From the NCBI RefSeq assembly GCF_001189965.1, contig NZ_LFLU01000006.1:124001-188000 (forward strand): 64,000 nucleotides of DNA, given 5' to 3'. The DNA comes from Herbaspirillum rhizosphaerae. Its GTDB lineage: Bacteria > Pseudomonadota > Gammaproteobacteria > Burkholderiales > Burkholderiaceae_D. The notes under the pieces are model-generated. The model did no database searches. It was not told where the DNA came from and saw only the letters and a list, made by a program, of their open reading frames with translations. This document shows positions 58,553 through 64,000 of the stretch, one piece after another. Numbering within the stretch: the stretch's first letter is position 1; the number at the start of each line of letters is the position of its first letter. The translations under genes and the position numbers were made by a program.

Positions 58553-59695
58553 TTAATGCGAACCAATAGAAGTAGCACTTTTACGGCGCCGCGAATATCT
58601 GTCGATAGGAGCAGCTTCAGGAGAAAAAATTTGATGAAAACCACTATGTAGATTTTGAACCATCTTAGCTATGGCACCCAACAGCTCATGGACGTCATCA
58701 GTGTTTTCTCTAAGCTGCGCATTTAATCTGCTGTCTTTGTCTCCGCTTTTATCAAGATAGACTTGGTCGACAATTCCACCATTGTGTTCATAGACATGGC
58801 GGCGAAAAAAACTTCTTGTAACCAGCGTTCTCTCAGCCTGCTTAATGCCATTGAAAATGTCTATGCCGAAAAAAAGCTCAAACATAGTCGCTACATCTTC
58901 AGCATTATGAAATCGTTTGGTTAATTTATCTTTCCTGAACGGCAGCATCGGTATAAGTAAAACCATCTGTTTCGCATATTGAGAAACAACTGAGTCAAAA
59001 GCGGCAATGGCGTCACGAACAGAGTCCTCGGCACTTCCTCCGTCTTTTAATTTACTTCGAATCGCAGGAATAATTTGATCCGTAAGCTCCCAAACATCTC
59101 GACGTGTTCCGCAAACGCTGCAATACCCAAATCTCCCGATTATGTCGTGCTTTTCACCACATGCCACGCAGCTAAATCTGTATTGCTGACTCTGCTCTGA
59201 AATATAAAAACTAGGTTTTGGCCCTTCCTGAGAAGCGGCATCAGCGACCATATCCATGTCTATCACATGCTCACTAATAGAGGGATCTGCTAAGGCATTC
59301 GTCAATTGAAATATGTAGTATTCAACATAGAGCTGTTGAGCATCTGACAGGAACTCATAGCTAGGCCCATGCAATCCACATCCTGGGCAAATGGTCGGAA
59401 ACGGGCCACTCCGCCAGTAGTATTTACATTTAGGACAGTTATGACCAAAGAACTGCTCACTATCTGAAGCGATAAGAACTGGAAATGCGCCCGGAACTGG
59501 AGAAGACTCTGATTCCATCCCGACGCTCCAGAATCCAACTGGAATGCCAGGAGCGATAGCATAAAGTCCAAATACAGCGAAAGGGACGGGTCTATTTTGA
59601 GATATCCCGACTTGGAACGTCCGACCATGATCTGTATTCGCGAGAGTGAAAGTAACCTTACCGCCGGAATGAGCAATTTCTTGAAAATCTGCCAT
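58553..59695 (-). CDS. Unknown protein with two zinc ribbons and a HEPN-like motif (380 aa)
   Basis: Order: beta-rich N-terminal part (residues 1-80); zinc ribbon 1 with CPKC and CPGC (about 87-107); a linker; zinc ribbon 2 with CVAC and CSVC (about 176-196); and a helical C-terminal domain from about 205. In the last, RRHVYEHNGGIVDQVYLD contains an R-x4-H motif followed by NGG and VD, a pattern seen in HEPN-type ribonuclease domains. AT-rich codon use and isolation between GC-rich operons suggest transfer. Zinc-ribbon plus HEPN proteins often act in phage defence or RNA cleavage. The zinc ribbons are certain; HEPN is probable; function is inference. Confidence 0.7.
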   Translation of the reverse strand: MADFQEIAHSGGKVTFTLANTDHGRTFQVGISQNRPVPFAVFGLYAIAPGIPVGFWSVGMESESSPVPGAFPVLIASDSEQFFGHNCPKCKYYWRSGPFPTICPGCGLHGPSYEFLSDAQQLYVEYYIFQLTNALADPSISEHVIDMDMVADAASQEGPKPSFYISEQSQQYRFSCVACGEKHDIIGRFGYCSVCGTRRDVWELTDQIIPAIRSKLKDGGSAEDSVRDAIAAFDSVVSQYAKQMVLLIPMLPFRKDKLTKRFHNAEDVATMFELFFGIDIFNGIKQAERTLVTRSFFRRHVYEHNGGIVDQVYLDKSGDKDSRLNAQLRENTDDVHELLGAIAKMVQNLHSGFHQIFSPEAAPIDRYSRRRKSATSIGSH

Positions 59696-59830
59696 TTTTT
59701 GTCCTGTCTCTTACGTCAATCAGTAGCTTCTGAAAGCTATATGAGGCCCCCGAAATATCACAGTCAAACGAAGGAAATTTTAATTGGCTTAATTCTGTAC
59801 TACCTACCAGCCGCACTATTCGCTGCTCTC

Positions 59831-59858
59831 AAAAAGAAAAGGTGCGCCGCAGCGCACC
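59831..59858 (-). terminator. Rho-independent terminator of the liv operon
   Basis: GGTGCGC (59841-59847) and GCGCACC (59852-59858) form a 7-bp stem. On the minus strand the stem is followed by TTTTCTTTTT. It lies about 100 bases after the livF stop. A second strong hairpin, GGCGCGCAGC/GCTGCGCGCC at 59900-59921, stands between. Confidence 0.8.
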
Positions 59859-59955
59859 CTAGTCAGGTCTCAGAGGTATGACTCCCCCTTAATATACCCG
59901 GCGCGCAGCGTGCTGCGCGCCCGAGTATCCGGTTGTCGGCTTGGCATTTTATTAA

Positions 59956-60684
59956 TTAATGATGTGCGCCACCGCCGAGATAGGCTGCCTGGACCGCCGG
60001 GTCGTTCTGCAGTTTGTCGGCCGGGCCGTGTACGGAGATTTTTCCATTTTCCAGTACATAGCCGTAGTCGGCGACGTTCAGTGCTGCAGCGGCGAATTGT
60101 TCCACCAGCAGCATCGTAATCCCCTGCTCTTTCAAACGCAAGATGATGCGGAACACCTCGTCGACCAGGATGGGCGCGAGGCCCATTGACGGTTCGTCAA
60201 GCAGGATGACTTCGGGGTTCAACATCACGGCGCGGGCCATGGCGAGCATTTGCTGTTCGCCGCCGGACAAGGTGCCGGCCAGTTGCGTCTGGCGTTCCTT
60301 GAGGCGCGGGAAAAGCTCCAGCGCGCGTTCCAGATCGTGGGCGATGTCGCCCTTGGGACGTGCCCGTGTGAAGCGCGGGAAAGCGCCCAGCAGCAGGTTG
60401 TCGGTGACGCTCATGGTGGCGAAGACGCGGCGGCCTTCGGGCGAATGGGCGAGACCGGCGCGCGCGATCTTGTGCGAGTCCTGGCCGGTGACGTCCTTGC
60501 CGCCGAGGGTGACGGTGCCGCCCTTCGGTTTGATCATGCCGGAGATGGCGCGCATGGTGGTGGTTTTGCCGGCGCCATTGGAGCCGATCAGGGTGACCAC
60601 TTTGCCTTTCGGTACTTCCATGGAAATACCGTGCAGCACTTCAACCTTGCCGTAAGCGGCTTGCAAATTCGAAATCGTCAACAT
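59956..60684 (-). CDS. livF: Branched-chain amino acid-type ABC ATPase LivF
   Basis: 242 residues, the normal LivF size. Walker A GSNGAGKTT at about residues 34-42, signature LSGGEQQMLAMARAV, Walker B VILLDEPSMGLAP. It energises the LivH/LivM permease pair together with LivG. The start is separated from the livMG stop by only one base, so the genes are co-translated. Substrates may include branched-chain amino acids, amides or urea; the sequence does not tell which. Confidence 0.94.
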   Translation of the reverse strand: MLTISNLQAAYGKVEVLHGISMEVPKGKVVTLIGSNGAGKTTTMRAISGMIKPKGGTVTLGGKDVTGQDSHKIARAGLAHSPEGRRVFATMSVTDNLLLGAFPRFTRARPKGDIAHDLERALELFPRLKERQTQLAGTLSGGEQQMLAMARAVMLNPEVILLDEPSMGLAPILVDEVFRIILRLKEQGITMLLVEQFAAAALNVADYGYVLENGKISVHGPADKLQNDPAVQAAYLGGGAHH

Positions 60685-60685
60685 C

Positions 60686-62650
60686 TCAAGCTCCCGCGGT
60701 GGTTGGTGTGGAATCGCCGGCGCTGCCGCCGAGATAGGCTTCGATCACCTTGGGGTTGGCCTGCACTTCGGCCGGCTTGCCTTCGGCGATCTTCTGGCCG
60801 AAGTCGAGCACGGTGACGGTGTCGCAGATCGACATGACGACGTCCATGTGGTGCTCGATGAGGATGATGGTGATGCCGACATCGCGGATCTTGCGGATGA
60901 TGGCGACCAGTTCCTTGATGTCGGGCGCGGTGAGGCCGGCGGCCGGTTCGTCGAGCAACAGCAGGCTTGGGTTCAAGCCCAGCGCGCGGCCGATTTCGAG
61001 CAGGCGCTGTTTGCCGTATGGCAGGTTGCGCGCCTCTTCGTTGGCGAGATCGGCGAGGCCGACGAACTCCAAAATCGCGGCGGCGCGTTCGCGTGCTGCT
61101 TTCTCTTCACGCTTGTAGCGCGGGCTGTGGATGATGACGTCGGCGACGTTGCTGGTGAAGGTGTGGTGCAGGCCGACCAGGATGTTTTCTGTGGCGCTCA
61201 TTTCACCGAACAGTTGCACGTTCTGGAAGGTCCGCGCGACACCGCCCAGGGCGATCAGCGATGGCGTCTGGCCGGTGATGGCGCGACCGTCGTATTCGAC
61301 AGCGCCGTCGGTCGGACGATAGATGCCGGTGAGGACGTTCATCATCGTGCTCTTGCCGGAACCGTTGGGGCCGATCAGGCCGTGCACGGTGCCCTTGCGC
61401 ACGTCGAGGTCGACCTTGTTCAGGGCCTTGAGGCCGCCGAACTGCATCAGCACCTGGTTGACCTTGAGCAGCGTTGCGCCGTCTTCCTTGACGGCGGCGG
61501 TGGTGATCACCGCTTCGGTCTTGTCACCGGCGATTTGCTGCGCCAGAGGGGTACGCTTGCTGAGCATGCGGCCGAACAAGGTGCGGCAGAAACCGACGAT
61601 GCCGTCTTGCAGATAGTAGACGACGAACAGCGTCATCAGGCCGAAGATGGTGAGACGCCAGTCGGTGATGTTTTCCAGCTTGTAGGAGAACGCTGCCATG
61701 AGGACGGTGGCGACCACCGGCACGAGGATTTCGCGCGGGGTCTTGACCTTCTTGATGACGGACGCGGCGGCGCCGATGACGACGATCACGGCGGCGACGG
61801 TGGCGATCTGGCGGAACAGTTCGATGTCCGACAGCAGGCTCGGCAGCATGACCACGATCAGCGCGCCGATGAGCGAACCGATGCGCGACTTGCGGCCGCC
61901 CATGATCACCGCCAGCAGGAACAGGATGGTCAGTTCGAAGTTGTAGGTGTTGGGCGAGATGTACTCTTCCGAATAGGCATACAAGGCGCCCGACAGACCA
62001 GCCAGTGCAGCGCTGATGATGAAGGCGTAGACCTTGTAGCGGTACACCGACACGCCCATGCAATCGGACGCAATCGGGCTGTCGCGCAATGCCTGGAAGG
62101 CGCGGCCGAGGTTGGAGCGCAGGATGCGGTGCACGATGATCAGCGATACCACCATGAGGATGGCGACGACGTAGAAGAACTGCACTTCGGTCATCTTGTC
62201 GCCGCCGATCATCGGCTTGGCGACCTTGATACCCATCGGACCTTCGGTGAGGAAGCTCATTTCATTGATGAGAATCTGGATGATGGTGCCGAAGGCCAGC
62301 GTGACCATCGCCAGGTACGGACCGGTGACGCGCAAGGCCGGCAGCGCCAGGATGGCGCCGAACACTGCCGTGACGGCAATACTGGCCGGCACGGTGAGCA
62401 ACAGCGGCAGGCCGAGCTTGAAATACAGCACGCCGGCGGTGTAGGAGCCGATGCCGAACAGACCGGCGTGGCCCAGCGAAACCTGACCGGTGTAGCCGAC
62501 CACGATGTCCAGGCCAAACAGCAGGATGGCGTAGATCAGGATGGTTTCAACCAGGTGCAGGTAGTAAGGATTACGCACGAAAAGAGGCAGCACCGCGAGC
62601 GCGACGATACCAAGCAGCGAGACCAGGAGAATTTTCTTGTTCATGTTCAT
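60686..62650 (-). CDS. Fused LivM permease-LivG ATPase
   Basis: 654 residues in one frame. Residues 1-330 are a LivM permease with about nine helices (VGYTGQVSLGHAGLFGIGSY, ALRDSPIASDCMGVSVYRYK) and extra helices to about 350. Residues 390-640 are a LivG ATPase with Walker A GPNGSGKST, the signature LPYGKQRLLEIGRALG and Walker B LLLLDEPAAGL. LivM and LivG are usually separate genes; fusions of this kind occur in several Burkholderiales. It starts in an ATGA overlap with livH. Confidence 0.93.
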   Translation of the reverse strand: MNMNKKILLVSLLGIVALAVLPLFVRNPYYLHLVETILIYAILLFGLDIVVGYTGQVSLGHAGLFGIGSYTAGVLYFKLGLPLLLTVPASIAVTAVFGAILALPALRVTGPYLAMVTLAFGTIIQILINEMSFLTEGPMGIKVAKPMIGGDKMTEVQFFYVVAILMVVSLIIVHRILRSNLGRAFQALRDSPIASDCMGVSVYRYKVYAFIISAALAGLSGALYAYSEEYISPNTYNFELTILFLLAVIMGGRKSRIGSLIGALIVVMLPSLLSDIELFRQIATVAAVIVVIGAAASVIKKVKTPREILVPVVATVLMAAFSYKLENITDWRLTIFGLMTLFVVYYLQDGIVGFCRTLFGRMLSKRTPLAQQIAGDKTEAVITTAAVKEDGATLLKVNQVLMQFGGLKALNKVDLDVRKGTVHGLIGPNGSGKSTMMNVLTGIYRPTDGAVEYDGRAITGQTPSLIALGGVARTFQNVQLFGEMSATENILVGLHHTFTSNVADVIIHSPRYKREEKAARERAAAILEFVGLADLANEEARNLPYGKQRLLEIGRALGLNPSLLLLDEPAAGLTAPDIKELVAIIRKIRDVGITIILIEHHMDVVMSICDTVTVLDFGQKIAEGKPAEVQANPKVIEAYLGGSAGDSTPTTAGA

Positions 62651-63540
62651 CAGACCTTTTTGATCGCAGTTTTGCCGAACAGGCCTGCAGGTTTGACCGC
62701 CAGCACCAGCAGGAGCAGCAGCAGTCCTGGGACTTCCTTGTAGCCGGTGGAGATGTAGAAGCCGGTGACGGTTTCAGCGATGCCGAGGATCAGGCCGCCG
62801 ACGATGGCGCCCATGCCCGAGGTCAGGCCGCCGATGATCGCGACCGCAAAGGCCTTGAGGCCGAGCGCTGCGCCCATGGTGGCGCCGGTCAACGTCAGCG
62901 GCGCCACCAGCACGCCGGCGAAGGCTGCCGTGGCGGAGGACAGTGCGTAGGAGAACGTGATCACCACGCTGGTGTTGATGCCCATCAGGCCGGCAGCGTC
63001 GCGGTCGTTGGAGGTGGCGACGACGGCTTTGCCGTAGATCGATTTGCGGTTGAATAATTCGACCGCGAGCATGATGGCCAATGCGCCGACCACGACCAGC
63101 ACCTGCATCGGCTGCACGTTGGCGCCGAGGATCTGGAACGGTGCGCCGGACAGCGGGCTGGGGAACGGCAGGTCATCCTTGCCCCAGATGTTTTCTGCGA
63201 CGTTCTTGAAGATGATCGCGAGCGCGATGGTCGACATGATCCAGCCGAATTCGGACTTGATCTTGATGGCCGGACGCACGCCTATCCATTCGACGAACAT
63301 GCCCTGCAACGCGCCGAAGACCAGCACGATGGGGATCATCAGCCAGTAGTTGAGATAGGGGCCGCCGTGGATGTTGCCGACGACGGACAGGCCGACCAGC
63401 GAACCCAGCATGAGCGCCTCGCCCTGCCCGAAGTTCAGTGTGCCGGAGGTGGCGAAGGTGAGTTGATAACCGAAGGCGATCACCGCATAGATCATGCCGA
63501 GCGCGATGCCGCTGAAAACCAGCTGTAACAGAATATCCAT
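62650..63540 (-). CDS. livH: Branched-chain amino acid-type permease LivH
   Basis: 296 residues from the ATG at 63540 (MDILLQLVFSGIALGMIYAV); a start nine codons upstream is possible but less typical. About eight membrane helices. The LivH blocks GTLNFGQGEALMLGSLVGLS, RPAIKIKSEFGWIMSTIALA and LKAFAVAIIGGLTSGMGAIV are present. Overlaps the fused livMG gene by one base of its stop codon. Its promoter region lies in the 317-base space to the binding-protein gene. Confidence 0.93.
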   Translation of the reverse strand: MDILLQLVFSGIALGMIYAVIAFGYQLTFATSGTLNFGQGEALMLGSLVGLSVVGNIHGGPYLNYWLMIPIVLVFGALQGMFVEWIGVRPAIKIKSEFGWIMSTIALAIIFKNVAENIWGKDDLPFPSPLSGAPFQILGANVQPMQVLVVVGALAIMLAVELFNRKSIYGKAVVATSNDRDAAGLMGINTSVVITFSYALSSATAAFAGVLVAPLTLTGATMGAALGLKAFAVAIIGGLTSGMGAIVGGLILGIAETVTGFYISTGYKEVPGLLLLLLVLAVKPAGLFGKTAIKKV

Positions 63541-63857
63541 TATTTCTACCCAAGAAGCGGCTGCCATTGAATGGCGGGTTGAGTGTGCCGGGATGTTTAA
63601 CGCAGGTATGGGAGATGGGAATGATGGGCGAATGCATCAGCCGGACTTGCGCCCTGCTTCAGCTGCCACCTTGCCGCCACGTTGCAGACGCCGGTCGCCA
63701 CGGCTTGCTCAGCCGGTCGGCGCGCCCTCGTCGCTGCGACATTCCTTCACTTCCGATACAAGTTAAAAAATCGTCAACAGACTCTGCGAAAAAGGCCAGT
63801 CCCCGGATCGCAAGGACTGGCCTTTATGCTTTAACGACAAATTACGTTGCCGTCGAT
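63541..63857. other. Intergenic stretch between livH and the binding-protein gene
   Basis: 317 bases. Apart from the terminator at 63791-63826 no gene is seen. It may carry a separate livH promoter, because the terminator should limit read-through from the binding-protein gene. Confidence 0.5.
63791..63826 (-). terminator. Rho-independent terminator after the liv binding-protein gene
   Basis: AAAGGCCAGTCC (63791-63802) and GGACTGGCCTTT (63814-63825) form a perfect 12-bp stem. On the minus strand TTTTTCG follows. It lies 32 bases after the binding-protein stop. Confidence 0.88.
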
Positions 63858-64000
63858 TTATTTGCCGAGTACAACGCGGCCGTTTTTGACTTCGCCCATC
63901 ACGACCATGTTCGGCTTGATGGCTTCGTGGTCGTCGCGCGTGAATGGCTTGTTGTACGTGGTGACAACGCCTTCGATCTTGGTGTTCAGGCTTTCCAGCG
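63858..64000 (-). CDS. Branched-chain amino acid-type ABC binding protein, C-terminal end (truncated by window edge)
   Basis: 47 codons before TAA at 63858 read LESLNTKIEGVVTTYNKPFT, then RDDHEAIKPNMVVMGEVKNG and RVVLGK. The pattern of 'THDA/RDDHEAI' and a final short beta strand is typical of Peripla_BP_6 proteins. It is followed by a terminator and then livH, so it is the periplasmic partner of this transporter and should be expressed at a higher level than the membrane genes. Confidence 0.85.
   Translation of the reverse strand, partial: LESLNTKIEGVVTTYNKPFTRDDHEAIKPNMVVMGEVKNGRVVLGK

Overview
The window reads as chromosomal DNA of a Betaproteobacterium of the order Burkholderiales, most likely an Oxalobacteraceae member close to Herbaspirillum or its relatives. 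This is judged from the GC-rich codon use, the gene families and many solute-uptake systems; there is no rRNA or other decisive marker. No tRNA, rRNA, CRISPR array or complete insertion sequence was seen.

Layout. 0-2.6 kb (minus): moeA, a DUF817 membrane protein, moaD and the start of a SAM methyltransferase, a molybdenum-cofactor operon. 2.7-6.9 kb: a MocR-type regulator divergent from a class II (degradative) HMG-CoA reductase and an orphan periplasmic binding protein, with a three-half-site operator between them; probably mevalonate catabolism. 7-10 kb: a LysE exporter and a ycnI-ycnJ copper pair. 10.4-13.6 kb: a small hypothetical gene, an AraC regulator divergent from an NAD(P)-dependent epimerase, and an FrnE-type DsbA protein. 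13.8-26.2 kb (minus): a long sulfur-scavenging locus with two SfnB-type acyl-CoA dehydrogenase homologues, two tandem peptide-type binding proteins, two permeases, a double ATPase, an AhpD-like protein, an LLM flavin monooxygenase and a MetQ-like binding protein. 26.4-35.1 kb: one 2,918-codon cyclic beta-1,2-glucan synthase gene (ndvB type).

35.7-42.0 kb is a visibly AT-richer accessory island of small genes: immunity-like proteins, small membrane proteins and a convergent pair of paralogues. Nine copies of a roughly 30-bp imperfect palindrome (core CCGCTTCTGGCCGATTGCGG), all in one orientation, lie mostly at the 3' ends of the small genes; three of them contain the gene's stop codon. The island ends on the right at degenerate 23-bp direct repeats that abut a gene fragment. 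It is the most unusual part of the window.

42.1-47.3 kb: a secreted hypothetical protein, then LysR / leuCD-type hydro-lyase / 2-hydroxycarboxylate transporter, a probable catabolic unit for a hydroxydicarboxylate. 47.5-58.4 kb: a chemoreceptor, two GNAT acetyltransferases, a Fur-box-linked TonB siderophore receptor, an exported MsrB preceded by a CusR/HprR-like box, an ArgO-type exporter, and GntR plus an OxlT-like MFS transporter. 58.5-59.7 kb: an isolated AT-rich gene with two zinc ribbons and a HEPN-like motif, a possible defence gene. 59.9-64 kb (minus): livF, a fused livM-livG, livH and the 3' end of their binding-protein gene.

Starts were moved inward from the longest reading frame wherever a ribosome site, signal peptide or family length supported this.
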